64,000 nt of DNA from Castor canadensis. Its lineage: Eukaryota > Chordata > Mammalia > Rodentia > Castoridae. The notes beneath the pieces are model-generated. The model was given only the letters and a program-made list of their open reading frames with translations, was not told the DNA's origin and did no database searches. Numbering within the stretch: the stretch's first letter is position 1; each line of letters opens with the position of its first letter. The position numbers and the translations under genes were made by a program. The stretch spans positions 156,441,973 to 156,505,972 of the forward strand of contig NC_133389.1 of NCBI RefSeq assembly GCF_047511655.1, written 5' to 3'. This document shows positions 12,001 to 27,000 of this stretch, in pieces.

Positions 12001-15000
12001 CTCTCACACTGTTTTCCAACATTGTACTTGGAGGCCTAGCTAATGCGATAAGACAAGAAAAGGAAATAAGTTGCATACAGTTTAGGAAGAAAGAAATAAA
12101 ACTGCCCTTGTTTGAAAATGACATGATTGTGTGTGAAGAAAATCAGAAAGAATCAAAACAATAAATCTTCCTGTAACTGATAAGGAATTATACAAAATGT
12201 AAAAGACTAATATATGAAAGCCAATTGATTTTCTATATACTGTGTGTATATATATATATATATACAAGTTTTCTATACATATTTCTATATATTGCATATA
12301 AATATATGTACTATATATACAATATATATATATATATAATATATATAATATTATATATATACAGATACACAAATGGAATTTGAAATTAAAAAACGTTATC
12401 ACTGAGCACCAGTGACTCAGGATGGAGAGATCAGGAGGATGGTGGTGTGAAGCTGGCCTGAGGCAAATGTTCATAAGACCCCATCTTGAAAATACCCAAC
12501 ACAAAATAGGGCTGGTGGAGTGGCTCAAGTGATAGAGTTTCTGCCTAGAAAGTGTGAAACCTGAGTTCAATCCCCAGTACCACAAAAAAAGTTACCATTT
12601 ATTTTAGTGCCCCCCCATGAAATACTTGGGTATATATCTAATAATTTTCATAATGTCTATATGAGGAAACCTATAAAACTCTAATGAAAGATATCAAAGA
12701 AGAACTAAGTAAATGGAGGTACATTCTATGTCCTTACATAGGAGGATTCAATACTGTCAAGTTGTTTCCAATTTTATCTATAGATTCAATGTAATCCCAA
12801 TAACAATCCTACCATGTGGTTATCAATAAACTGATTCTAAAGTTTATGTGGACAAGTAAAAAACATAGACTAGCCAACACAATATTAAAAGAGAAGAATA
12901 AAGTCAGGGGACTAACAGTATCTGATTTTAAGGCTTAATATAAACCTACAGTAATCAAGACACTGTGTATTGGCAAAAAAATAAATGAACAGATCAATAG
13001 AAGAGAATAGGGAGCCCAGAAATAGACCCACAAGAATACAGACAACTGATCTTTGACAAAAGAGCAAACATAATAAAACAGAGAAAAAGACTGCTTGCAG
13101 CAAACAGTGCTAGAACAACTAGATTCACATACAAAAAAGTGCATCACAAATACAAACTCAAAATGTGTCATAGATCTAAATATTAAATGCAAAACTGTAA
13201 GATTCCAGAAGATACCTTAGGAAAAAAGTTAGATGACTTTGGGTTTTATGGTGACTTTTTGAGACAACAGAAAAGATACAATACATGAAAGGAAGAATTA
13301 ATAAGTCAAACTTTATTAAAGTTAAAAATGTCTACTCTGTGAAAGAAAATGTCAAAAAAAATGAGAAGGCAAGCTATGAACTGAGATAAAATGTTCATGA
13401 AAAGTCCATGATAAAAGACTGTGATCCAAAAAATATAAAGAACTCTTAAAACTCACTAAAGTAATGAAAGAGTAATCTGATTAAAATATGGGCAAAAGAT
13501 CTGAACAGATACTTCTCCACGAAGATGCAGAGATTACCTATACTTCATTCAACAAAAACCTACCTTACATTTACATGAGAATCTTGGGACTGTAATCAGT
13601 GAATGGCTGATTACAGAAAAGAAGCATTTTAGAGCTCAGTTTTGAAGTGGCTCCTGTAAAGTATCTACCCGAAGCACAATACAGTTGACAAGTTACAGTT
13701 GAAAGAGAGAAGTTAATAGGTATCTTAGTTTTTCTATGCTCTTTAAACTCTGCTCTTATATGAAGTAAGATTGTCAGGATGCTACAGACCAAGAGTGCTA
13801 TCTTAATTTCCCTCATAGCTACTTTTTTGTCAAACTTAAACTTTATGTTGTGAATTTTTATCAAATTTTGCTATAAGGAAGGACTCTTTGAAGGATACTT
13901 CGGTAGCATTTACAAAGCTATTTTTTCTCATTATGTGTACTCTATTGGTTACTTTTCTTACATAATGTAAAATGGCAAACCATTGTCCGGGAATTTTGTA
14001 CCATGAAAATGATTCTATAAGTAAAATTATGAATTTCCTTCCAAAAATTATATGATATTGCATTCAACTTTTGCCTTGGCCACTTGGGAAGCTGGGAGCT
14101 AAAATAAATGTTTAATTATAATAATGTAAATAAGATACAGAAATTGTCAGTAAATATGAAAATATGTTCTGTGTCACCTATCACTAGGTAATTGCAAATG
14201 AAGACAGTGAGAAATGTGGCCCCAATCCAAAAACTGACATCTTCACGTACTAATCAGGGTGTGGAGCAACCAGAACTCTCATTCAGTGCTGGTGGGAATA
14301 CAAAAAATGTTGCAGCCATTTGGAAGACAGTTTGGCAGTTTCTTATAAAACTAAACATACTTCTACCATATGATTTGGCAATTGCACTTTTAAGAATTTG
14401 CTCAAATGAATTAAAAACACGTCTACACAAAAATATGCACGTGGAGCTCTATAAAAGTTTTATTCATAATTGCCAAAACTGGAAGCAAACAAACTGTCTT
14501 TCCACTGTGGTGCATGTAGGTAAAAGAATATTATATAGAACTGAGAAAGAAATGAGCTATCCAGCTGTGAAAAGACATGGCGGAAACTTGAGGCATATTG
14601 GTAAGTGAAAGATGCCAATCTGAAAAGGCTCTGCACTGTGTGAGTCCAACTTTACAACATTCTGGAAAAGGCAAAACTATGAAGACAGAAAAAAAATGGG
14701 TAGTTGCCAGGGGATGAGGAAGGGAAGGATGAATTAGCAGAGCACAGAAGAATTTTAGGGCACTAAAATTATTCTGTATGGTATTATAATGGTTCATACA
14801 TATTATCAAACATTTGTCCAATTCCATAGAATGTATGTACAACATACACCGTATGTGTTGTGGGATGTCCACAGGGTAAGTTTCGTATGTGTCAGGATAG
14901 GGGCTGCATGGGAATCATCTGTACTTCCACTTAGTTTTGCTGTGAGCCTATGTTTATGTAAACAAAAGACAAATGATTGCATAAAGATTATTTCTCTCCA

Positions 15001-18000
15001 TTGTATTCATCACAGTGACTTACATTCTAGATGTTTCAGACTGCCAGAGGTTAGGTCCTAGTAACATTTTCCCTATGGTTTGGTTTCTTCATCTCTGAAA
15101 CAGAGATAATAAGAGTATCTCAGAGTTTTAGAGAAAAGTAAATGAGATTTAAATTGCTTAGAATGGTGCATGTCCTAGAAAAAGTGTCATTTCAATAAAT
15201 CTAGCTATTATTTCTTTTACAAATTTAAAAGTGTTTACAACATCTTAGTGAATCATCCAAGCCTCCCTGCAAGGCTGAAATGATTGTCCTCACCCTGTAG
15301 ATAAAGAAATTGCAGATCAAAAAGGCTACATGGCAACCCAAGATCTCACAATTAGTAAAACACAGAGCCAAGACTCCAAACTGGCATCTGCGCTCCAAAT
15401 CCTGTGAGCATTGCTTTCTACCTTTTCACCAGCCTTCTAACTCTCAGTTTTCCTGGTTTCTTCACTATTTTTTGTCTGGTCTCTTCCCTTTTCAGATCCT
15501 TAGTGCAACACAGACAAGAGGTCATGAGTCCATGGAGCAGCCTGGAGACCTATTCCTATACTGAATATCACCCCATGGAAGAGGTGAGCAAGGACCCATG
15601 TGGGGAGTTTGGTGGTGGTCACAACCTACTTTAGGATGCACAAGGAATGGCTCATTGTGACTATTCATGGACTGGAGAGACTCAAAATGTGAGGCTGAGA
15701 TTTACCTGTGCACTAAGTTGAAGGAATTTTAAAAAATCTTCTCCTCCTCCACCACCACCCCTGAAACTACAAAACCCTGTGATAGGAAATAAAAAGAAAT
15801 TAATAACAAAAGAAAAATGAGGGAAAGAACATCCAATGAGCAAGTTTGCTAGTGTGCCTGTGAACTGGAATTAACACTTATCTCTGTTTATCAAGTCCTT
15901 AACAGGCTTAGCAGGGCAGGATTGGCACTTATGTGGGTGTGAGACATGGGTGGAGGCTTCTAATTGCATTTTATTTAGCTGAAAATGTAGCTATTACTTA
16001 TAAGATGCAAGGGGCACAGCAACAGTTCTTAAGAGGGAAAAACCCTTTTACAAAGAAATATATGTAATGCTACTAAGATGTTTGGTGGGTTCTAAAACTA
16101 GATATAGTGGAAAATTAGCTTCTCTCTGTGTATGTGTGTATGTGTGTGTGTCTATAAAACTTACACAGAAAAAAAATTTTTTTTTCTTTTATTCATATGT
16201 GCACACAATGTTTAGGTCAAATTTTTTAAGGTATAAACTAAAAATAGAATGACTGGATTAGAAAGAATACATATATCAAAATTTTTTATATAAAGGCACA
16301 AATTGCCTACAAAACAGGCTTTACTAATTCATTCTCTCAGCATTTGGGGATATCTGAGTATTTTATAGAACTTTTTTCAAAGAGTATAAGAAAGAATTTA
16401 TACTTTCTTCTGAAAAATCATCTCTAAAGTACTATGATTTTGAACAAGGCCCAGTGTTGTCCATGGAAACCTTATGATGTGTTAGAGATGGGTTCATACC
16501 TGGTTTGGTCATTGCTGGTTGTAGAACCTTGACCAAGACATTAAATCTCTTTGACCCTTCATTTTCTCATCTGTGAAATAGAAGTAGTAGTGTCTGTCTC
16601 ACAACCAACGACACCATTATTGATTAAGCAGTAAGTAAATGACAGCTGCTGTTTCTCCTTGCTGCTCTTTGCAGCTCTCTCAAGGCTTACACATCTGTAC
16701 CTGATATGGCCCCATCACAGGTACACACATGGTACCCATGGAATAAGCTGCTATTCTTTTCAGTTAATAGACTGAATTGAAACTGCCCTGACTTAAGTAT
16801 TATTAATGCTGTAATAATCCACTTTATCTAAAAATATTTTATGCCAAGATGAATGTCGATAGAGATTCAAAATGTTTGAAACAAGATAATGGTTATCCCA
16901 ATTAATTATTATTTGTTGTAATTCTTGATTGTTGCTATTCAGAGTTGTCAACTACGTAGAAATTCTGTGTGTGATGTGCCTGAGCCATGCTAATGAATGT
17001 CTTAATATGTCTTACGTTTTTCTCATTGGAACCCCAGTTATAGATTGTTAGGCAAAGGTATAAGATTCCTTCTAAACCCGATGTCGGGTTTGTAATTAAA
17101 TCACCATCTATTAAAGTCTACTCAGATGAATCAAAATTATTATCTTTAGTTTGATTTAGAAACTTCAGTTACCATGTTTTGGAAAGGGTATAGCCAGGTC
17201 TTCTCAAATCTTAGAACATTAGCAAAGGTTATTGTTGGTGGACTAGTCTGCTTTTCATTACTATAATGAAATACTTGTAACAGGCTAACTTTAGGAAGAA
17301 AAGAGGTTTATTTAGCTCATAGTTTAAGGAGAAGAAAGATCAAACAGCACAGTGCAGTGTCTAGTGAGGGCCATCCATCTTGCCTACATCGACTCATGGT
17401 AGATGGCAAAGGCAGCAGTGTGAGGGGAAGCAATCACACCACCAAACAGGAAGCCAGCGAGAGAGTGGGAAGTCATGTTCATAGTTTTATCACAACTTGC
17501 TCTCAAGAGAGTTCACTCTCCAGGAGAACAGTATTTCCTCCTAAGGGTAGGGCTGCAAATGACCTAAGGATCTCCTAGTAGGCCTCACTTCTTGAAAATT
17601 CTGTCAGTTCCCACATCACCACACTGGGAATCACGTCTCCAGCACATGAAACTTTGGGGCAAAACCAGCACCCAATCATAGCTGTTGGGATCCATTAAGA
17701 TGGAAGATCCCACAAAATAAAGCTTGACCTGAAATTACTGGCATGACTGTGTATCCCACATAGTCATATGAAGAACCTGTTGTTATTCATTGTCTCTGAA
17801 GTGTTATTGGTAGCTTATCAAAATTACTAATTCTCAATTACTTATTTGTAAAGTTCAATGGGAAAAACTATTCTGGGGGGAGTGAATTCAGCTACAACAT
17901 ACTGTAAGAATTTTTGTAAATGTCACAATGTACCCTCAGTACAGCAATAATTTTAAAAAAGGGGGAAAAAAAAGAAAATGCATGGATATGAAACTTGTGT

Positions 18001-21000
18001 AAGACAGGGATATGAGGAAAGAATTAACTTGAGATAAAATAGGAGGCTAACTTTCAACTTTTAACAAATGAAATAAAATCTATGCATATTTAAAGACAAA
18101 AATAAGTTGATTAAATAATAGTAAAATTAGAAACATCTACAGGAAAAATATGCTAGCTAACAGTATAAAGAGAAGTAAGAAAAAATAAATAATTTCAATA
18201 AAGTTCAAAGCTTCATGTATGTATATATACATATATATTCATATATATAGTTGAAACAGTTCAACAAGGTGTCCTAAGACTTGCTGGCAGAGTAGATCTT
18301 TAAAGAAAAAGACAGGTGGTAGGTAATAGTCCATTGGTTTAGTTTTCTGTTTTATTTACCACATAGCTATTGCAGTGTAGAGCAGAGTACAGAGTTCAAT
18401 GTCTTAGTGGAAGAAACAGTTATCTTCATCAGAGGCAATTAATCGATCTTCCTATTGATAGCTGTGGTCTTCCTGGGCTGTTTCAGATCTATCACTGGAT
18501 GAGCCTGATCAGTGAGAGATACTCAGAAGTGGCGACCCAGCATTTTCTAGGAATGACATATGAGACCCGGCCCATGTACTACCTGAAGGTGAGTACAAAA
18601 GTTAACAACAACTTTTGTGGGACAATCACCTTGCTCTGAGGAAATTGTTTACTATGCAGAGGGTCTCTCAGAAATGTGGAGAAAGTTAAAAGAACCAGTG
18701 CAAAGTCTTTGGCATTTCCATTTCAATCTGGACTTTTAAAACTCAAATCTTGCAGGTTCACATGCCTTATTTATGTGGGTGGGGGCCTGGAGACAGGACC
18801 TGAAAATAGTAAGACCTAGAAGTGGACCACCTCTCAACTCATGCTTCAGCCAGCTCACTTTTCATATGTATTTTGTGTTTTCTAAATGTTCTTTTTTTTT
18901 TGTAAGGGGAAATTTTTCTATAAAAAAATGTTTAAAAGCTACAAACATCCTTCATCTTTGGTTCCTTCCTTGTATGGTTGAGGGAACAAAGACCCAGGAA
19001 AAGTAAGGTGATGTACAATGTCCCACAGCAAGGTAGTTACACAGCCAGGGGGACAACCAGGTCTCCAGGTTCTCCCACCCCTTTTACATGTGACATGGTG
19101 AAAAGTGTTTGAGACCTGATAGACTCTCCACCATAGGGCCAGGACTTTCTACCCTGGCTGCATATTAATCCTGTTATATCAGTTCCTCCTACAGAGATGG
19201 TGGCTTAATTGTTCCAGACATGTCCAGGCATGCTGTAAAAACTCCCTAGGGGCACCTAATATGTAGCCAGAGTTGACAACCATTACCAAACCAATGGTTT
19301 CCAAAGGGTGGTCCTTGAACCCAGAGCATCAGCAGCACTTGGTAACATGTTGGAAACATACATCGTTGGGTTCAACCTCTGGTCTACTGAATCATAAACT
19401 CTGGGAATGGGGCTCAGCCACATAATAAGCCTTCCTCCAGGTACTGATGCACACTTAAGTTTTACAGCCACAAGGCATTTCTAACAATTTCTTAGGTGAC
19501 ACTAGTATTGCTGGTCCAAGACCATTCTTCAGAAACGACTGCCTAAGAAGGCTGATACTAAGAACTAGCATTGCTTAGCTCATTACCCTTATACTACTTG
19601 GTGCAGATGTGCTAATTTACAGGGCACAACCCCAAATTTGAGAATTATCTACAATTACAAAAAAATATTAGCTTGGAAATAGAATTGACTCAGAGATTGA
19701 GAAATTGGTGCTATCTTAAGCTTGGGGCACCTGCCAATTTGATTTTTGGTAGACCTTCAAACTCTGAGCTGAATCAGCCAAGATGACATCTAAACATCCT
19801 GTGTGTCCAGATTATAAAGAATAGAATGAGTATGTAATAAAGAGGCAATAAAGATAAACATATAATTAACATACATACACTCATAAAAGGAGTGATTACA
19901 AGAGAAAAGCTAAGGTAAGCAGTGAATTAAAAGCACTAATTTAGTGAGACTAAAAGGAGAAAGTTCCTTGAATAGATCCAGCCTTGTATTTATCTCAGTT
20001 TGTAAGTATCTCAGCAGGAGGGAGCAGTCTGCATCAGCCCAGCAGCCAGTGATTTTCAATAAATAGTGCTTGTCTAGGCCATTTACAAATCCAAAACAGA
20101 TATGACTGTTTACAATCTCTTCTCCACCAGAGAGAATCCACAATTGCAAGTTGAATTTCTCCCTACTCTTTGAGGAAGAAGGGCATATTTCTTGCTGGAG
20201 ATTATTTGACTAAGGGTGGAGAGATCTCCAAGGGGAGGGGAAATTAGTAAGCATTGTAGGAGATTGTATATTTTGATCTACTTACAATTTCAACAAGTTT
20301 AAGTGAGGATTGGGATTCATTTTTAAATACCCTTGATTCTTGAACATTACCTCTTGTGCACTTTGCTATTCTGAGTGAACTCTGTATAAGGCTTTTATAA
20401 GATTTAGACAGATTTAATCTCTTAGCTTCTGGCTCAGGGGTTTATACCCTTATTTGTAGTCAAGGAATAACTTAGGGTATAGGAAGCTCATTCTTTGATT
20501 GGCTGTTCTGGGACTCAGTTCATGGTCCTAAGAACAACCACTAAAGCGACTGGCAGGGGAACAAGAGCTACAGAAGAAAGGGCCACACTTGTGCATCTCC
20601 ACCAGCATCCTTACCACTTTCTTGAAACCAAAGTGTAGTAAGAAAGAGACCTCCAGGGGAATGGGAAACCTGGTAACTTTGCACAGTGGCTTTCAATAAT
20701 GAGCATGGATGTCTCCTCCAGATCAGCCAACCATCAAATAACCATAAGAAGGTCATTTGGATGGACTGTGGAATTCATGCCAGGGAATGGATTGCCCCTG
20801 CTTTTTGCCAGTGGTTTGTGAAAGAGGTAAGTGTCTTTAGCTTCCTCACAATGATACCCCATAATGTCTTTTACTTCCTGGCTACTTAGAATCTATACTT
20901 CTTTCACATGATAACAATGAAATTCTTTTTGCCCTCAGTACTAGGGTTTAAGCCCAAGTCCTTGCACATGCTCGGCAAATGTTCTGTCACTGAGCTATAT

Positions 21001-24000
21001 CCCCAGCCCAGAATGAAACTCAGCTGAGTTAGTTTTCATCTCAAGTAAAATGAAATTAGTGATTAACTTTGCCGAAAACTGAGTTAGTACCATTATTTCT
21101 TTCTAGTGCATCCCAAATAATTTTTATTGGATGATAAACATATCTAAATGTAGAAGAATAAGAGTGCCTGCCTAGCGAGTGTGAGGTCTGATTCCAAACT
21201 CCAGTGCTGCCAGAAAAAAGATTTGCCTCTTTCTAATACTATTAGGCAAATTTTCTAGCACTGGGAACTCTAGTTATTCATCTGTAAAGGGGGTATGAAT
21301 GAGTACTTCATGGGTTTTCTGGGTAGATCAAAAGATTTAGAATATGGAAAATACCTTATTTTTTTTGTGTGTGTTATTTATACTACTCTCGTTAGGGAGT
21401 AAGAAACCTTTGAAAGTAATTTACTTTTTTGGTCAGACTTTATAGAACCCTAATATGAAAAAAAAAACACAAAGAGGGTAGTTCTCAGAATATGGTCCTC
21501 AGGCTAAGAGCATCAACATCAACTAGGAACTTGCTAGATATACAAATTCTTAGCTCCATCTAAAAACCTAGTGAATGATGCTGGTAAATGGAAGGAATTG
21601 GAGAACATCATTCTGAGTGAGGTTAGCCTGGCCCAAAAGACCAAAAATCATATGTTCTCCCTCATATGTGGACATTAGATCAAGGGCAAACACAACAAGG
21701 GGATTGGACTTTGAGCATATGATAAAAGCTTTAGCACACAAGGGAGGGGTGAGGATAGGTAAGACACCTAAAAAATTAGTTAGCATTTGTTGCCCTTAAC
21801 ACAGAGAAACTAAAGCAGATACCTTAAAAGCAACTGAAGCCAATAGAAGGGGACCAGGAACTAGAGAAAAGGTGAGATCAAGAAGAATTAACCTAGAAGG
21901 TAACACAAATGCACAGGCAATTATTGTGATAGCTTGTATAGCTATCCTTATCTCAACCAGCAAAAACCCTTGTTCCTTCTTATTATGGCTTATACTCTCT
22001 CTACAACAAAATTAGAAATAAGGGCAAAATAGTTTCTGCTGGGTATTGAGGGGGTGGGGGGAGAGGGAGGGGGCGGAGTGGGTGGTAAGGGAGAGGGTGG
22101 GGGCAGGGGGGAGAAATGACCCAAGCCTTGTATGCACATATGAATAATAAAAAAAAAGAAAACAAAACAACAACAACAAAAAAACCTAGTGAATGAGAAA
22201 CTCTTGGTGGTGGGGAGGTCAGGCACAGCTGGACAATCTGTTTGAATGAGTCCTCCAGGTAATTCTTTTTTTTATTGTTGTTGTTGTTGTTTTTATGTTT
22301 TGGTGGAACTGGGGTTTGAACTCAGGTCATCATGCTTGCAAAGCAGGTGCTCTACCACTTGAGCCACCCCTCCAGCCCTCCAGATGATTCTGAAGCATAA
22401 GAAAGTCTGAGAACTACTACTATAGAGAATGAGACAATTAAGGAGGGGTTGGTGGCTGGAGGGCAGAGGTGTGATGTGTAGTTGGCCCTTACTATTAAGT
22501 TAAATTCATAGAAAATTGAGAGAAAATTCTTCCTCCTAGACTCATTCCAAATGTTTTTCTCTTACATTGCCAGATTCTACAAAACTATAAGGACAACTCA
22601 AGGATAAGCATGTTCCTTAGGAACCTGGACTTCTATGTACTTCCAGTTTTTAACATAGATGGTTATATCTATACTTGGACAACTGTGAGTACACTGAATT
22701 CGGTCCTGGGATACATTCATGACCTAAAGCTCCTTTAAGGCTCATTTTTGTGACCTTAACCATTCTAGTTATAAAAATATTTTGTACCTATGTAAAGATC
22801 AACACCCCACTTTGGGTAAAATCAGTTCAACATTTAAAAATCAAACAATAGAAGTCAATTTCAGGATTGAGGAGCCCTAAGGGTGTTTTAGAGTTGAAGT
22901 CCACCAGGTGTTTTCTTTGTTTCTGACAACTTGTCAGTTTTCCAATCGGACTTACTTTTTCTTCTCTACTATCTTCTTGATGTTTTTGAGTTGCCTGTTA
23001 CCCAATTAGGATTATATTAATATAAAATTCATATACCAACCTGTATCCAACTTAAATCAGTTCTAGAAGCATGAGGGGAATAAATGATGTATAAATACTA
23101 AACCAGACTACATTTTTCAATATGATCATTCGCACAGGTTACGCGTCTCATAAAGTCTTCTTGTGTAGTAAGTAGTAGAACCTCTCTCTTTAAAATGTTT
23201 CTAAAGCATCTCATTCCCCAAATAAGAGCTCTTTTTTCTAAAGAGCACTTACTTCTCTCTTTCTACCTTTACTCGCTCAAAGGCCCTTCATGGAGCCTCT
23301 TTCTCTGGAAGTCTTTCTGGCCCCATATGAGAATCACGTCATTTCCTCTGAACTTGGCTGGTGAAATTTATCTTTTTTCTCATCTCCACTCAGCAGTTCT
23401 CTGCTCCCAGAAATGTGCAGAGACCATCTCTGATACACCTGGAACAGTCATTTTTCCATCTGTCAAGCTATTTCACTTTTATTCTGTATTACTTGGCCCT
23501 AAAACAATGATTCTGAAGCTTGTTTTGAATAAGTAGATCATGTCGCAGGCATAGCCTCCTCCAATCTCTTTACACACTTGCACATTTTCGGTTGTACGGT
23601 TGTTCCTATCATTGGGAGTTGCCACAAGACTGGAAATTCCATGCACAAGCTTTACAATGCTGAAGGCCAGATTTTTTCAGAAAATCCTGGGACGCATTTT
23701 CCATATTCAAGGGCCCACTTATCATCACGGACGCTGTGATTTTATCCTTAGGTTCTTCTGTTACAGGATCGTTACTGGAGGAAATCTCGCTCATCCCACA
23801 ACAATGGCACATGTTTTGGATCGGATCTCAACCGAAATTTCAACGTCTCTTGGTGCAGTAAGTACATGTTCAATAGATGAGTTGACGAACAAAAAAGAGC
23901 TGAGAAGCAAAGAAAGGGTGAATTACTGATATATAATTTTTGAAAAATTTCTACAGTGTTTTGGGCATTCTCCTTCCAAAGAGATGATATTATTTATACA

Positions 24001-27000
24001 GTAAGAGCAACCAACACTCAACCATAGGACTCTCTTTAAAGAAGGTCAGCTAAACAAGAACAAAGTAGGCCTAGACCAGTATGAGCGCATTTGAAATCCA
24101 TCACTTTTTGTTTCAGAATATCAGAACATATAGATCATCATTTAAAAAGAAACATCAGAGCATTATCCCTGGGGATTATTTTACAGCACGGAGGTGGGCA
24201 GGAAGCAAAGCAAACATTTTCTTCTCCTTATGGCACTTCCATGTTTCCAAATCTCAATATGTCCACAGAACTGGAAGCAAATAAAGAGGCAGGAATGGTT
24301 AAGAGCATTGCCATTCACCAGATGGCAAGGGTTAAAATTCAGACTTGGCAGCTGCATGGTCTTGGGAAATTTGTTTCATCTTTTCTGCTTTAGTTTTCTG
24401 TTATGTAAAATGTGAGCCACTGTAATACCACCATATCGAAAGGTCATCATGAGGAATAAATGCAGTGCTACACAGGAGAGTCTGGGCACAGACCTAACAT
24501 ATAAAGGAGGCTCAGCTAATGAGGTTTATTATTGTTAATGAGGAGGACAGACTACTTATGTCCTTGCAAAATAGCTGTAATGGGATAGAAGCCAGTAAGA
24601 AACTGAAGGACAGACTTAGGGCAGAAAGGCTATCAGAGCCTGACTTAGGAACCTGAGAACTGATTCCCAACCATTTGTTTTCAAGTTCATCTCAGGTTTA
24701 AGTAAAAGATTATGGAAATGCCATTTCATTTTGAATTCTCCCATCTGAGCTGTGGAGTTTGCTTCTAAATCCTAACTAATACCAGCCCTCCTGCCTTTCT
24801 GAGTTCTTCATTGAACAACTACCTTCAGTAACCACCTACCTGACTTATTTAGCCAGGACTTACTTAGGGCAAGTGAGTCTCACCAAGGGCAAGCCCTGAT
24901 ATACTCATGTTCTGAGCAAGGATCACTCACCAACCTCAGTCATTTCTAAGCAAATCTGAAGCCTTATCTCCTATATTTTCCAGGTATTGGTGCATCCAAA
25001 AACTGTGAAAATTTAACATTCTGTGGGACAGGACCCCTGTCTGAACCAGAGACTAAAGCTGTCTCCAGTTTTATAGAGGACAAGAAGGAGGACATTTTGT
25101 GTTTCCTGACTATCCATTCTTATGGCCAGCTCATTCTCACACCATATGGCTACACCCAAAATAAAGCAAGTAACCATGAAGAATTGGTAAGTCTGCAATA
25201 GCAAGGCCTCTAGAAAAACCTCTTCCTTCCTTTTTTTTGGTTTTCTTTTCCAAGATTTTGGCTACAGTCCCCCTTTTCTTCCTTCATCCTTATTTTCTTT
25301 TTCCTGCTTTTTGCACCTTGCCAGGTGCCTGCTGGGAAGACTTCAGGTTAAATGCTGCTTTGCCTGCGTTAATTAACTGCCTGTTTCATAAAGTGTCAAG
25401 TTGGGAGACATCCTAGGTATTCGTGTACAATATAAATGAGATGATTATGTTAATAATCTGCAGGAATGCACTTTCATTTCTGTAAATTCTCTCGAAGCTC
25501 CATTCAGCAATTACAGCTTTTGAACCATGCTTTAAAGAACTTGCCAGCTGTTAGTGGAATATGGCATATCTAAAATAACATGGCTAAATAATATCTGCTC
25601 TCTTTTCTGCTAAACACAATGCTCTATTTTCTTCTGAACTCTTCCTCTAGCATTTGCCTAGAAATATTTGTAAGGGGAAGTGCCAGCAAAATGCAAGCTG
25701 AAGCAGGAAAATGGTGCTTTGTTTCATCCAGGTAGCTGAAGCTGTGTTTACCCAAGCACTGATGGGCAGAATTGCTGAAAAGAACTGGGCTCTTTGCCCT
25801 TTTGTTGACCTGATAGTCCCAAATTAAAGGGAGGGTAAATGTAGAATTGTTGTATTAGTTACTATCTTTATTTTTAATTGATTTTCTCATTTTTAATTGT
25901 AGTAAAATGAACATAACATAAACTTATCACTATAACCATTCTTAATTGTATAGTTCAGCATATTCAGTGTTATGTAAACTAATCACAAGAACTTTCTTTT
26001 TTGCATAATCAAAACTAGATACCCATTAAACAACAACTCCAGCCCTTGGCAGATTGACTATTTTAGATACCTCATGTAAGAGGAATCACACAGTATTGGT
26101 CTTCTTATGGCTAGCTTATTTCGCTTAGCATACTATCCTCTAGGGCCATCCATTGCAGGATATGTCAGAATTTCATCAATATCAAATAATATCCCATTAT
26201 ATGTATATGCCATGTTTTCTTTATCCGTTCACCCATCAATTGACTCTTGGGTTGCTTCTACGTTCCCATTGTGGTGAACAGTGCTGCTGTGAATATGGAT
26301 GGACAACTACGTCCTCAGATCCTGCTTTCAATGCTTTTGGTTTATCAAGAAGTATAATTGCTTCATCATATGGTATTTCGATTTTTGATTTTTGAGGAAA
26401 CATCATATGGCTTTTCATAGTTGCTGTACCATTTTGCATATGTACCAAAAGTGCACAAGGGTTTGGATTCCTCCACATTTTTGCCAGTGCTTGTTATTTT
26501 TTGTTTATCTTCTTACTTTAAAGAGAAGCTCCTCATTATGTCAATGTGGACCAGCCTTGCTCTGCTGTTATATCACAGAGGCTAGGTGACTGCTTGGTCA
26601 TCTTATGTCTCCTGTCCCTTTCCCAGTGGAGTGTAACTCATAAAGCACTCAGCCTGGATGCTAAAAGAAAACCCATTACAGATCTTTGCTGGAGAAAGCA
26701 GTCAAAAATATCCACCAATGCCCAAGTATCTTTCTGTAAATTACTTTTTTCTTCCTTGGTCTATGAAAACTTGTACTATGTGATCATTTTGTAAGATCCA
26801 GAAGTAATTAATATTTGTCTACATCTTTACAATTTACAAAGGGATTTTACAGCCACTATCTCATTTCACCCTCATGATAACATAATAATCTCATTTTGGA
26901 CGTGTAGAAATTGAGACCTTGAGATAACTACATTTCCAGAACCTCTAAAGACAGGGAATGGTGGAGCACAGCTTGGAACTTGGGTCATTGGGAGGCATCC

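Larger units (their letters stand above)
10925..13560 (+). mobile_element. L1 ORF2 region, sense, broken by two SINEs
   Basis: A long degenerate L1 ORF2: the reverse-transcriptase region around 10980-11420, its continuation at 11936-12395, and the C-terminal part at 12595-13560 (for example 'aagtcaggggactaacagta' near 12901). The copy is interrupted by composite SINEs at 11425-11935 and 12400-12594 and by a TA tract. Frameshifts and stops throughout mean no functional product. Confidence 0.85.
21478..22423 (+). mobile_element. MER5A remnant split into three pieces by later insertions
   Basis: The MER5A pieces are 21478-21578, 22197-22265 and 22379-22423. Reading across the inserts restores MER5A order ('ttctcagaatatggtcctca', then 'tccaggtaattct', then 'aaagtctgagaactactac'). 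The L1 at 21562-22196 and the SINE at 22266-22378 interrupt it. Confidence 0.8.

Noticed and set aside
12082-12585. 167-codon open frame on the minus strand
   Set aside because: It runs through an L1 remnant, a TA microsatellite and a SINE; the low-complexity Y/I-rich translation is a shadow of these.
14192-14608. 138-codon open frame on the plus strand
   Set aside because: It lies in an old L1M ORF2 end and is out of context for any gene; chance survival of a LINE frame.
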